Part shown: positions 34,608 through 44,888 of the stretch, in pieces
Position numbering within the stretch: position 1 is the stretch's first letter
How the letters are laid out: the number at the start of each line of letters is the position of its first letter
NCBI GenBank assembly: GCA_021234155.1
Contig: JAJEKV010000144.1
Coordinates: 682,001 to 746,000, forward strand
Length of the DNA: 64,000 nucleotides
Source of the DNA: Isoetes taiwanensis
Lineage: Eukaryota; Streptophyta; Lycopodiopsida; Isoetales; Isoetaceae
Direction of reading: 5' to 3'
Program-made: the position numbers and the translations under genes
Notes under the pieces: generated by a model
The model's database searches: none
What the model was told of the DNA's origin: nothing
What the model saw: only the letters and a program-made list of their open reading frames with translations

Positions 34608-37078
34608 TGTGACGGGCCTGGCCAGTTAACCTCTCGGTAACTGGAGATCCCATCGATCTCTATCGTTGGATCTACTTAACCTTAGGAACTCAAGAGTGGA
34701 TTCATGCATAATTAGGTAAAGAATTTAATCTTTATACATGCTCTAATATAAGGTCCCAAATAAAATTATTCTTGCCATTACTCATCAAAACTTCACACAA
34801 CTCCCAAAGCTTTAAAATAATATCACTTCAATCCCATATACAATAACAATAATAGTCAGGTTAATTGAACAACAATCCACACGCATCTACCCTCGCTTTT
34901 CTGAAGCTTGGCTACTCTCAGGAGCGTCTTGCACCTCTGCTTACACCATTAACCACGGGGTTAGTCACACGGACTAAGTGGGGATCGGGGATCTAGGTCA
35001 CATCTAGCATTAATAATCACAAAGCATTAACTTAGAACAATAACATAGTCTTACCATAACCTCGCCCCTGCAATCCGAGTAATTAATCCAACAAGCATAA
35101 CCACAATGCATAATTTTACCAAACATAGCCATTACAACTTGATTCCACATTGCAAACCACATATACAATAGCCAAGCAACCAAGCATCAACATTGCAACC
35201 AATATTCCTCTGGGTCTGAGCAAGGTCAACTCGGCTGATCAGGCCAGTGACATAGAGGCGGGGTAACCACGTGTGTACACACCCATCCACGCTGCGTCCA
35301 GCATTGGAGGACCACTTAACTGTGCATGACGTTGTACCTTACGGTACCAACGCCCGATGTTCAAATAGTAACATTAACATTTTTACTGTGCAAAAACCGC
35401 GAGTCTAGACCATCGCACCTAGACTCCGGCCCCAGAGGTCTATATCAAAGAATTACATCACAGATAATTACGTAATTCACCATCATTATGACCCATGCCT
35501 TAACAAGCTTACATCTACACACTCTATGTAACAAGGACCATGACTCAATAATTATGATAACCTCAATAATGCAAAATAAAAGATAAACGTCTACATTTTT
35601 CCAAGATTCACTAACAACAAGATTACTATCTACATTTAAGACTTTAATAATGTTTAACCTATAGCATTCAATTATCGTCATGTTTCTATTACCAACTTCC
35701 TCCATACATAACACTTGTACCTTGTTTTTTTTCCTCTCTTCATTTAATTAATTCCAAAGGTTAAATATATAGCTAGCTAACTTGTAAGACTACTCATGTC
35801 GTAAATTACGTATGTCCATTAGCATAAACTCCTCCTTACTTAGGCCTCAATCTCACACAAATTCCTCACCCAACTCATGGTTCCAACTTTAAATTAACCT
35901 ATGACCTTAGCTTAAATTATTAACCTCACTTTATTATTATCTTAGCCTACCAAAAACTAACTATTAACATCTTTGTTGGTTTATTTTTTTTTTAACCTAA
36001 CGTACAGGTTATGAACGCGGCTTGCAGCTCGTGAATCCGGCCTCCAGGCCATCGGATCCAGCCCAAAACCTCTTGGGTCCAGCCGATTTCGGCTTTTACA
36101 GGGGTTTCCAGGCCAAATCACACTGATTGTGGCCGAAAAAGATGATCCTAACTCATTTTTATTCCTGACAAAATCAGACCAGGATCTGCCGGACTTGGCA
36201 TCCAGACCATCGATTCCACATGAATAGCCCATAAAACCTTCCGATTTTGCCATCTTAGGAAGTTTGGATACAAATCAAGACAATCACATGCAAAATCGGG
36301 CCACTCTGGATCACTTTCTACCTGCCAAAAATCGAACCATTTGCTGCCACATCTTGCCTGAAACCTCCTGATTCTGGCTTCTTTGCACATTTCGGCCTTC
36401 CCAAGGCCCAAATCAGCCTGTTCCAGGGCAATTTGCCATGTTTTTCAAACATTTCTATTCGACAAGATCATGCCGACTCTGCCTGCTGCATGCAAGAGAA
36501 ATTCCACTGTTTTTGCTAGTTCTGGCTTCATCACCTAATTTTAGCCCATTCTTCAAACATCCTAACCAATCTAACCCATCCCAGCTTCTTCTATCATAGA
36601 TTACAGTTACAGCCTATTCTTTTTGATGGAAATATTAATTTCATTACTAGCCATGCAAGCCACAGTATTCAAATACCAAAGAATCACTACTCATAAACCT
36701 TGCGTTTATGTTAACAACCATGCTCATACAATCTAGATACATAACCACAAATTTAAGCAAGCACAGAAATGCTACACTAGAAAAACCCCAGGTGTAAGTC
36801 TTGATCCCCACCTGGAATCCCGCTTGCTCCCTCTGCACTCCAACACGCTCCCAAGTATTGCTCACACCCTGCTCCTTCAGCAATTCGACTGCAATCTATC
36901 GCCTTCCCAATACTTCATGATGTACTTGTATTTATTATTAATCACTAGTATATTTATCCGTATAATCTTTACATATACGATATATATACTCTGCATGCAT
37001 AATATTTCGATTATTATTCCTTTGCATCCTTAAATAAAATAATTCCACAATGTACCTCAAAATCCTAGGTCCGTTACA
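34608..37078 (-). repeat. 5' LTR of the chromovirus (right on plus strand)
   Basis: Carries the TGTGACGGG start and CCGTTACA end and is followed at once by the CGTTT target duplication. It is 2471 bp long. It contains promoter sequence by position. A T-run with TATA-like AT-rich blocks is present, but I cannot single out a TATA box. Confidence 0.93.
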
Positions 37079-37083
37079 CGTTT

Positions 37084-37217
37084 CCCCAAACAAACTTGAA
37101 CTTCAAAACTGGAAGGCCGAGAACACCAAGAACATTGACAATATTTTTCTTTGCCATACAAGACCATATGGCCACTTCGAATCCCCGTTCCAGGCACCAT
37201 TCAACAATTTCCTTTGC
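37084..37217 (-). pseudogene. HAD/FCP1-like phosphatase, middle exon segment between two insertions
   Basis: On the minus strand, directly after the 5.1-kb TIR element and its TAAA duplication, the frame reads AKEIVEWCLERGFEVAIWSC and KKNIVNVLGVLGLPVLKFKF, ending VWGN at the chromovirus junction. This matches the FEV-x-W-[ST] core of FCP1/SCP-like phosphatases (in plant relatives, roughly RPFxxxFLxxCFERFEVGVWSS). With one copy of TAAA kept, the upstream exon's ...YPRP joins as YPRPKAKEIVEW, giving the family's spacing from Arg-Pro to Cys. The short exon piece has no stop. It is bracketed by two transposons, so the gene is disrupted here. Confidence 0.72.
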
Positions 37218-37828
37218 TTTAAACAAAGTTTAAAATAAAACGCACTAATTTGCTCCAAACGCACTTTAAAAGGAATCTTTGAAAGATTCCCTAAAATTCC
37301 CCAAAAAAGGTCCATTTTCTCGGTATAGTTGTGACATGTGTGACAATTTGAATATTTTAGGCACCATTTTTGAGGGGGGATTTGAACTCAGCTTCCATTA
37401 AAAAAAATTTGATACCCTTTTTTGGCCCCCTAGTTTGCTTTAAGAAATAGTAACATTTTCAAGGACTAAAAAAAGTAGACATTGAAAAAAAACAACAAGT
37501 CTAATAGAGTGCCAAAAAGGTATTATATTTAAAGTTTTTAAAATCATTACAGGATTATGAACAAAATTGTAAAAAATTCAACATATTTTGACATTGTCTC
37601 ACTGAAGCTCACTCTTGCCTTATATACATGCTCTTATTTGCTCTCTCGGCTCGCTATAGACTTCTGTATACCGAGATGGCCATGTAAATATCCAACCTCG
37701 ACTTTTTCAAAATTTATAATGTATTTATTTTTTGTAGTCCATAGTTTCTTCCAAACAAATTTCTAGGTGGTATACATTCATACCACAATAGATAGTAATG
37801 TGTGGACATAGTACGCCAGATAGTTCAC

Positions 37829-38091
37829 ACGGTATAAATTTATACCGCAAGAGGACTCAAACGGTATATATTTATACCGCTCTCTCGGTATAAATTTATA
37901 CCGCGAGAGCTCTCTCGGTATAAACTTATACCGCGAGAGTTCTCTCGGTATAAATTTATACCGGATTTATATATTTTTTATGTATATATAGTATATATAT
38001 ACTATATATATAGTATATAACAAAAATAAAAAAGTCAACTCTTGCCGTATAAATTTATACGGTAAGAGTTCTAGCGGTGTAAATTTATACC
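37829..38091. repeat. Cluster of seven GGTATAAATTTATACC palindromes
   Basis: Palindromes of the form CGGTATAAATTTATACCG occur near 37831, 37862, 37886, 37916, 37946, 38045 and 38075. Several are extended by complementary arms (CTCTCGG...CCGCGAGAG). An AT microsatellite of alternating TATA/ATAT palindromes lies between them (37978-38021). No coding. They may be subterminal repeats of a transposon nested in the 5.1-kb element. Confidence 0.85.
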
Positions 38092-38309
38092 ATTTTTTTT
38101 TATAGGTACGAACGCTAAACCCTCTCTGGCTTCGGTGGGGCAACCAAGTTAGTGAAAATTTTTTGTCGGATCAGGTCCCGGTAAAAACGTTAATATATAT
38201 ATAATATATATACATATAATATAATATATACCGTGTCCTTGTGGAGTCATTCTTGCCCCCCAAAGGTTTTGCAACTACACCTCTATTCCTCAATCTACAC
38301 CGTATATAA

Positions 38310-38480
38310 AGTTCCTTGTTTGTGGGGTATGCATGTACAAATTTTGCTATACCGTATAACAAGATTTGCAGAATACTATAAGATTTGAGGTAATATACTA
38401 GATGATGTTGATTTTGTACGCGAAATATAATTTTAGGGGCTCTCGCTGCCCTACGTCACACCCCGTGTGAATATGCACTC
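38310..38480. repeat. Dispersed repeat shared with the right window edge
   Basis: TTTGTGGGGTATGC, AATACTATAAG.TTTG, CTACGTCAC and CCCCGTGTGAATATGCAC appear here in the same order and spacing as at 63816-64000, with many point differences. The unit probably belongs to a transposon end. It sits just downstream of the TATAC palindromes. Confidence 0.75.
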
Positions 38481-38593
38481 AAACCAAAGGGGGTTTCAGG
38501 GGGATTTTTATTTGAATGTGTTGGATGTAATGGTTTGTGTTAATTAATGTTGATGGTAGTTATGTGTTGGCCGTTATATTAGAAAAACTTTTT

Positions 38594-38634
38594 GGGCCCT
38601 TCGGGCCCTAATGAAGAAGAAGAAGAAGAAGAAG
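38594..38634. repeat. GGGCCC hairpin and (GAA)n microsatellite
   Basis: GGGCCCTTCGGGCCC (38594-38608) is a perfect hairpin with a TTC loop, followed at once by about seven GAA triplets. This could be a transposon terminus with a simple-repeat tail. Confidence 0.7.
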
Positions 38635-39198
38635 AGATTTTAACGTCACGCCACAAGGCAGCGTCCTATCGGACATGTGACACTTTACAACACACCCAGA
38701 TGGGTCCTGCCCCCACCACTTTACATTGCTGAAGTGGGTCCTTCCCCCACCAACTTTACATTGCATGGCCACTTTCACAACGAGGCGTTGAACCCGTGAC
38801 CCGTGACCTTGGGTAACCCTAATGAAATCAAACATAGGTAAACAAAGTAGAGAACATTTGTGATGATGTCTCCAAGCAAAGAGAAAAAACCAAGGAAAAA
38901 AGAATAAGAGATTAACCAAAGAAAAAAGTAGGAGATTATGATTAAGTTTGGTTGCAGGCGAAATATTAAAACTATTAGAAGAGGGGAAAAAAAGTATGTA
39001 AGCAACGACACAAAAATCATGTTAACGAAAGACTAGTTTCCCACTAAACATATCCAATTATAAACAACTAAACATATCCAATTATAAACATTCAGAATTG
39101 GTAGCATAGTAATAGTCATGAGATTCCCATTCTCCATTGCATACTAAGGTAGCTCAATAGACGAAAACTTGAGCAAAATTCCTATATTAGGCATTATG

Positions 39199-39538
39199 AA
39201 GGGGATAAACACCTCTGCGAGCCCCTTCTGGCCGGATAAGCGGGCGAGGAGGAGGCGAGCCGTTTATCCTCTTGTGGACCGGCAGCCACAAGCGAGCTCC
39301 ATAGCAAGCTCGAGCAAGGTTTATCAGCTGGTTCGGATGCCCATAGCAAGATTATCAAGATCGAGCAAGATTATCACGGCCAGGAGCAAGATTATCATGA
39401 CCACAAATGAGATTATCATGGCCGGAGCTACCACCGTGAGAGGGTAGCTGATTACGGGTGGGATGTGAAGGTTAGAGCATATCAGGGATCTGCGATGGAC
39501 GCTCAGGATTGAGCTGATCACAAATCCTGCCGGTTAAA
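39199..39538. mobile_element. Foldback/MITE-like non-autonomous element, copy 2
   Basis: A diverged copy of the element at 11751-12109. It starts AAGGGGATAAACACCTCTGC, its hairpin is less perfect, ACCGGCAG follows, and it ends CCTGCCGGTTAAA. The inner GATTATCA motif is more regular here, for example AGCAAGATTATCA repeated several times between 39342 and 39421. It is nested within the 5.1-kb TIR element. Confidence 0.65.
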
Positions 39539-39549
39539 GAGCAAGAACG

Positions 39550-41450
39550 GCTGCATTCAGGCTAGCATTTCAGCTCCAAGCACGAAATTCCTTTACATTA
39601 CAACAACAGCTTTGATAAAGCAGTGGGCACAAGCGAATAGTTATGTATGGCACCCTAGCATAGATTTACACCATGTTAGATGAAATGGTATCACATGTTG
39701 GATTAAATAAAATCATCCTTGTTCTTGAACACACATCGAGACACAAATCTGAATCCATCCTTTTAAGCCTATTAAGCCTTATCGAGCATATCCAATGCCC
39801 GGCCTTAATCATGCTAGATATTCATGCCTCAAACCGGCACGCCATGTAAGAATCAATCGATTCAATGGTTGGGGTCATTCTAAGCCTTATCGGAGCATAT
39901 CAATGCTTTGGCGTTGGCTTGATCAGACACAGTTGGGCTGCAGGGCCCTATGAACCTTGCACTATTGCTTGAATCGGGCATGTTGCTTTTGAAAAGTCTT
40001 CCTAGCAATATTGGGACGCCGCATGTATTACCATGAATAGGGTCCTTTCTAGGCACAACAATGTCAACTATATGTCTTTCATTACCAGACCCATCATGCT
40101 AGATATTCATGCGTAAGCTACCGCATTATGGCTGTAATGTAAGGGCATTTCAACTCAAGCACAAAATTTCTTTATATCGCAACTTCTTTCTTTGAAGCGT
40201 GAGACGGAGTGCTCTTTCATTGATGAATGATAATGAATCAACCGATCCTTTGGCGGTTCCAAGATTGAGAATCTCCTTTTGAAGGCCAATGTGAGGATGT
40301 CTTTGCATCACATACATGCGCAACTAAAAGTCTGTTTTAACAAATAGGCGACCAAGGGTTTTGACCCCCTATTTGCTCAGCTTCATTAACTTCTTGGATT
40401 CCAAGTTCTAGCATTGGAGATCCGTCAAGCCGCCTCCTTGTCAAATTTCATTTGGGATGCAAATGATAAAACAGGATGGTTACGCTTTCTTCATTAGCAC
40501 ATCTGTACCCAATCCACTTTGCCCTATTTATTGTCGGACATAAAGGATGAGCGAGAATAAGCCGTTATCTGGAAATGGCAAACAAAAGCAGAGTCGTCCT
40601 TACTTGCTTTTCCCAGCAGGATCATTCTCAAGCTGGACTGGTGGCTTTTTGCTCTTGTTGCTCCATATCTCCAAATGGATCAAACCATAGCTTTATTCGA
40701 TGAAACCCTACTGCGGGTTTGGATATGCGGGGTTTGATGCTTCGCTATTACCTCATGTTCTCAATGCATTCGTTCTCGGCGAGGGTAGTGCAATACTTGA
40801 GGGGACTTCGGTAACATGCATGTCTGGCTTTGCTCCTCTTGCTCTATGCCTCCAAACAGAACCATAGTTTCATTCGAATGAAACCCTACTGCGGGTTTGG
40901 AACCCTAGAGAAGAGCTGCTCGAGCCCTGCATGCGGTGTTGTATCTTTAAATTTGAAAGCTCTATGAAAAACAACCCAATAAATAGATATCTATAAAACC
41001 CAAAAAGCAAAAAACCCAATGCCTAAAAATAAGGAGGCTCACCACTGGAGGATTTTCCCTATTTCAATGCCTAAAAATAAGGAGGCTCACCACTAGAGGA
41101 TTTTCCCTCTTTCAATGTCAATGCTCAGAAAGAGTGCGCTCTAGAAATATTAATTAATACATCCAAATAAATACAGTAACCAAATCATAGGAAAACCATA
41201 TGAAGAATAGTATAAAAATATCAAAAGCAACCCCCCGTTATTATGCTAGATATTATTGATGAAATAACACACTTAAGGGATAATTTTATACATTAATATT
41301 AGTTTTTTAGTTCAAAAAGTTCTAAATCGATTCTAAAATTTCTAAGCTTGTAATGCAATATTAGAGCATAAATTAGTCAAATCATGTTGTTATTTTTACT
41401 TTTTTTACTCTACGCACATGCTAACTTCACTTTAACAGCTTAAAAGTTGC
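39550..41450. other. No gene; local duplications
   Basis: GAAACCCTACTGCGGGTTTG occurs twice within diverged 80-bp duplicates (about 40645-40722 and 40828-40902). A 48-bp unit containing CCTAAAAATAAGGAGGCTCA is tandemly doubled at 41017-41112. ATGCTAGATATTCATGC recurs near 39816 and 40098. No coding sequence was recognised. Confidence 0.5.
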
Positions 41451-41454
41451 TACT

Positions 41455-41765
41455 AAAAGCAAGAAACCCCAAAAAGAACCCCAAAATGTTATGGAGACAC
41501 GAAAGTTCTAAGAAGGAAAGCACATGATTTGTCTAAAGGGGTGCGACGAGTAGCAACCCCTCAGAAGTTTACCTATTCATTTGCAAACAGACAGGAAAGG
41601 GCAAGACAGATAAACACTTTGCTGGTAAAGAAATGTGCAGTGACACCCACTGCTACAGATGACAAAATTGCGATGAAGATGCTCAACATTGACAAGGAGG
41701 ATGACTATCTTCTGAGCATCACCACATTGCGGATTGGTTTGTGCAAGCCTATCGACGTGTACTAA
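41455..41765 (+). CDS. Hypothetical ORF inside the 5.1-kb TIR element
   Basis: An open frame after a TAA at about 41451 encodes roughly 100 residues: CYGDTKVLRRKAHDLSKGVR, then RVATPQKFTYSFANRQERAR and IDKEDDYLLSITTLRIGLCK, ending PIDVY. It has no clear ATG start, so it may be a terminal exon. The basic N-terminal half and balanced composition look protein-like, yet I recognise no domain. It could be the remnant of a transposase or of a captured host gene. Confidence 0.35.
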
Positions 41766-42354
41766 TACATCTTCGAGAACAACAACGAAGGGCATGGAAG
41801 CACAAACCTTCATTACTTCAACTTTTGCTTCCTCGGTGTAAATTTTATACGGCATCCTCAACTGAAACTTCAGCTAATTGTGAAATATTGTGGATGTATT
41901 AGCGTCTGTAATACTATGTGATGCAAAAACAATGGTTTGTCATTCAAGCAGTTTGTTCAGCTGGCTCTGGATGTGTTTTAAGGTCAACTAAGACGTTTAG
42001 CCAAAGCGGTTGTAAAATAAGAATTTTTTCCTTCTATAACTGCCAACAAAAAAAATTTCAGGGACAAGGTACAAAAGCATTTAATTTTTTCATATGAATT
42101 TGCCCCATAATAAATCTTTGGCTTTCATAGCAGTTCTTTTCCCCTCCAAAATGTGATATTTTTTTTTTTTGGTTTCCTCCATAACGTTAAGCCTTCCTAA
42201 AATGTCTGTTTTCATGAGCAGTTTTGTAAATATTTGAACTAAAGATAATAAAAGGATCCTTTTTAGGGGGATTTTAAAATTTTGTAAATTTTCAGAAGGA
42301 ATCTTTCAAACGCACTTCTTAAATAAGTGCGTTTCATTTTAAACATTGTTTTTA

Positions 42355-42627
42355 GGCCTCGGATACACGATTTTATGCTCCGTTTTCGTCGGGATCTGCG
42401 AGGTGTTAAGCTCAGGGACGTCTTTATCGTGATATACTGCAGCTAATACTCCATTGACGTCAAATATTACAAGCTTGGTGGGACCAGTTGGATCCCAGTT
42501 GGAGTTTGGCTCTGACCATATTTCTGGTTCATCGGGATCCATATGCGGGATCAGTGCAGTGTCCTCCTCGCGACGTGAGCCGCCACTAGATATTGTCAAT
42601 GATCCGGAGTCATTGACTTCGATCTCC
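42355..42627 (-). pseudogene. HAD/FCP1-like phosphatase, exon with catalytic motif I
   Basis: An excellent acceptor (TTTTCATTCCAG) precedes 42627. Phase continues from the upstream exon (AG|G). The exon reads REIEVNDSGSLTISSGG, then NWDPTGPTKLVIFDVNGVLA followed by AVYHDKDVPELN, and ends ...KIVYPRP at the TIR element. FDVNGVL corresponds to HAD motif I (DxDGT). The nucleophile Asp is kept and the second Asp is replaced by Asn, as in the plant DLNGLL-type subfamily as I recall it. The exon itself has no stop, but it is cut off after Arg-Pro by the transposon. The rest of the phosphatase domain lies beyond, at 37217-37084 and 27489-27128. Confidence 0.72.
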
Positions 42628-42756
42628 CTGGAATGAAAAGAGATGTCAGATAGGAAACGAGTTTTCTCGACTCACGAGTCGAGGAAAAAAGTTAAAGTCC
42701 CGAAAGGTTTCTCGACTCGCGAGTCGAGAAACACCGAGAGAGCAAAGTGAACTCAC
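42628..42756 (-). other. 129-bp intron of the phosphatase gene, largely two palindromes
   Basis: GTGAGT donor and TTCCAG acceptor on the minus strand. It contains an imperfect palindrome at 42662-42687 (one mismatch in the CGCG core: CTCACGAG) and a perfect 26-bp palindrome at 42707-42732 (GTTTCTCGACTCGCGAGTCG...). The two together occupy about 40 percent of the intron. Confidence 0.8.
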
Positions 42757-44332
42757 CTCAATCTCAGATTCTCAAGAATTTGTTCCGCAGCATTCTGGTC
42801 TAAACCTTCGACATTCTCGTCTCCGTCGTGTTTCTCTCCCTCGCTCTCAGGTTTGTCTTCGTCATCATCGTCCTTACTGCTTCCATTTGTCTTCCTCCCT
42901 TTGAAATGCTCATGAAGCAGATCCAGGTATGACCGAATGGTTTCAACCATGTCCTTATTTCCAACCACGGATATAGGTTTCATTCCATACAACATAGCTC
43001 CCTGAGAGAACAGGCCATTCATGTACCACTCGCATACAATTTGATCTTCCTCGACCAAGCTGGTTATGAAGTACTTGATAACTCTTGGCCGGATAGGAAT
43101 TCTATGTATAGGACATGTCGCACCATCATTGCTGACTTTGTCCATCGATGGCACATCCTCCATAAATCTGCCGCCCTTCCAGGGTTCCATCTGCTCTTGA
43201 GAAATCATGAACCTGTCGAGATAATGATGTTCGTTAGACCACCACTTGTCCAGGTCTACAGCCAATCTTGAAACCAAAACCAAAACTATATTGGCAAAGC
43301 TTGGTGCCTTCGGTAAGCCAAGTCTACACTCATGTTCAAGTTCGTATATGGAGTACAAGATCTTGTTGTTGAAGTTAATATCAGCTGCCCATTGGAAGAC
43401 AACAGTTGTCTGATTGCCCGGCATGCAAAAGACAAGGAAACTGAAAGTATCCAGGTCGGTCATGTCCAGACACGTCTTATACCATTGCTCTATGTTAGCT
43501 TTGTCATAAAAAAGGGTGGGGTCTTCGGTCATATTGATGGCAAATAGTGCCACGGGCCCAGGTGCCAGTTCCAGACCACCAAATCCCTTGTGTCCCAATG
43601 TTACCAGGAATGGGGGGAGCTATCATCGGCCTTAAATGGGACCACCCCGAATCCAAGCTTCCTCTTTAGAATGCCATAGCACGTTCAGGGAAGGGAAGGG
43701 TTTTGACGTTACGCTTTAGCTTGGTGTTGATGTAGGGTTGACATAGACGGTTCAATTCCTTCATGTCTTCCTCATCAAGGGCAGCCTTTTCCTTGTAATA
43801 ATCAAAGTCATGGTATTCATTGGAAGCAACATTGCAGAACTCCGTGATGCCTTCTTTCAACGCACGCCGTCTCTTTAGGACTGTGGCATAATCCTTTGCG
43901 TCCTGCATTTTTGAGCTTCTACTTTTCCTTAGCAGGATTGTTCCATCCAGGATTCTGCCCTGTAGATCAAGCGTTTCCTTGTCGGTCAGGCCCTGTATCC
44001 TTTTCATAAATTGCATGTCGAACAACTTTGGGTCCGGCCTGCATGGGAATTCTCCATTGCTGTCCTTCAGCTTGCCTCTTGTCCATTGAGCCCATATCTC
44101 AGTCCATTTCTCCCAGACCGCCTAAGTGCTAAGAATGAGGTCATATTGGTCTGAGAGAGACTCCCTGCCCTTCCTTGGTGTTCTCTTCTTCTTCTCCTCT
44201 TCATCTTCTCCCTCATCATCTTCCTGGCCTTCCAGCAGAACATATCTGCAGAGTTTCTCAAAGGTCTTCCACTTATCCGAGGGAGCCCTGTTTCCTTTAG
44301 GAGCGACTTCCGTAATGGCGCCACGACGCGGT
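42757..44332 (-). pseudogene. Long N-terminal exon of the HAD-phosphatase gene, family unknown
   Basis: From an AG acceptor near 44333 the minus strand reads KWKTFEKLCRYVLLEGQ and an acidic-basic linker, then VWEKWTEIWAQWTRGKLKDS, MFDMQFMKRIQGL and NVASNEYHDFDYYKEKAALD. After frame repairs it continues GFGGLELAPGPVALFAINMT, YSIYELEHECRLGLPKAPSF and FITSLVEEDQIVCEWYMNGL. It ends in an acidic Asp/Glu/Lys-rich tail (SSKDDDDEDKPESEGEKHDG) and a GTGAGT donor. Breaks: an in-frame TAG at 44124-44122, one base missing after ERAMAF near 43668, and one C missing in a C-run near 43617. About 520 residues in all. I recognise no domain here. Fusion to a HAD phosphatase suggests a recruiting or regulatory module. 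The true start exon is not identified. Confidence 0.55.
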
Positions 44333-44421
44333 CCTCACAACGCCTTGCTCTGTGTATTTTTTCTAACTGCGCGTCTTATTGCAAGTAGTTGATTTGATCG
44401 ATGAGCACGGAGCTAAGGTAG

Positions 44422-44601
44422 CAAGCGGAGAGGAGCTGCCAGACACGGGAATGCTACACTGAACGGGGATACACGAGAATCGCATTGATACAAGTATTAG
44501 ATGCGAATGCACTCTTGATGAGACCGACAGAAGAAGCAAAGACTCTCGGTGAGGCTGCAGGATCTGTCATACAATGGCCCAAGGAATTACTGCGTGAAGA
44601 G
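44422..44601 (+). pseudogene. DUF8039-like transposon-protein exon
   Basis: Open from a possible acceptor (GGTAG, ending at 44421) to a good donor (GAAGAG|GTGAGT). It encodes RGYTRIALIQVLDANALLMR, then PTEEAKTLGEAAGSVIQWPK and ELLREE. The LGEAxGSxxQWPKxL block is typical of DUF8039, a domain found in plant En/Spm-associated and related transposon proteins. It lies head to head with the N-terminal exon of the phosphatase gene. Only this exon was found. Confidence 0.5.
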
Positions 44602-44888
44602 GTGAGTTTCAGAGATGCCTGTTATTTTGTGTGTAGAACATGCCGTCCGAGCTTAGATCATGGGACTGCTCATAAGCTCGACGGATTTATTGTTTCCTTG
44701 TCGAGCATTTTTTAGCTTCGAGAGATGAATTACTCTCTGGGTTGAGAGATGCTCGGCACGGAAACAATGGATCGGGGGTAAACGTGAACAGTTCCGTTTT
44801 AGGTGTGTTTTTTCTTGGAATGTTTTCTTCGAATGTTGTATATAGATCAGGCTAAGGCCCTGGAGATGCGGTTCAAATGCATCCTCCT

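Larger units (their letters stand above)
27490..37078 (-). mobile_element. Ty3/gypsy chromovirus LTR retrotransposon, nearly full length
   Basis: Two long terminal repeats of about 2.46 kb (27490-29946 and 34608-37078) flank a minus-strand gag-pol region. The element begins TGTGACGGGCC and ends CCGTTACA on the plus strand, and both sides carry the target duplication CGTTT (27485-27489 and 37079-37083). The primer-binding site (minus strand TGGTATCAGAGC) matches initiator tRNA-Met, and a purine-rich tract adjoins the left LTR. The domain order gag, protease, RT, RNase H, integrase, chromodomain defines a chromovirus. It has inserted inside an exon of the HAD-phosphatase gene in the same orientation. 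Frame breaks make it unable to code for an intact polyprotein as written. Confidence 0.95.
37222..42350. mobile_element. 5.1-kb TIR DNA transposon inserted in the phosphatase exon
   Basis: The left end (37222) reads AACAAAGTTTAAAATAAAAC and the right end (42350, minus strand) AACAATGTTTAAAATGAAAC. The similarity continues through CGCACT, a second AAACGCACTT, GAAAGATTCC and an AAAAGG-TCC block, giving terminal repeats of about 100 bp. TTTA is duplicated at both borders (37218-37221 and 42351-42354), and removing the element plus one copy restores the host frame. Superfamily unclear: TIR start and TSD do not fit the common plant types neatly. The interior holds nested repeats and a small ORF (41455-41765) but no recognised transposase, so it is probably non-autonomous or decayed. 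Confidence 0.7.

Noticed and set aside
37222-42350. Reading this segment as a normal intron
   Set aside because: No GT...AG choice restores the phosphatase frame, while terminal inverted repeats and a TTTA duplication explain it as a transposon.
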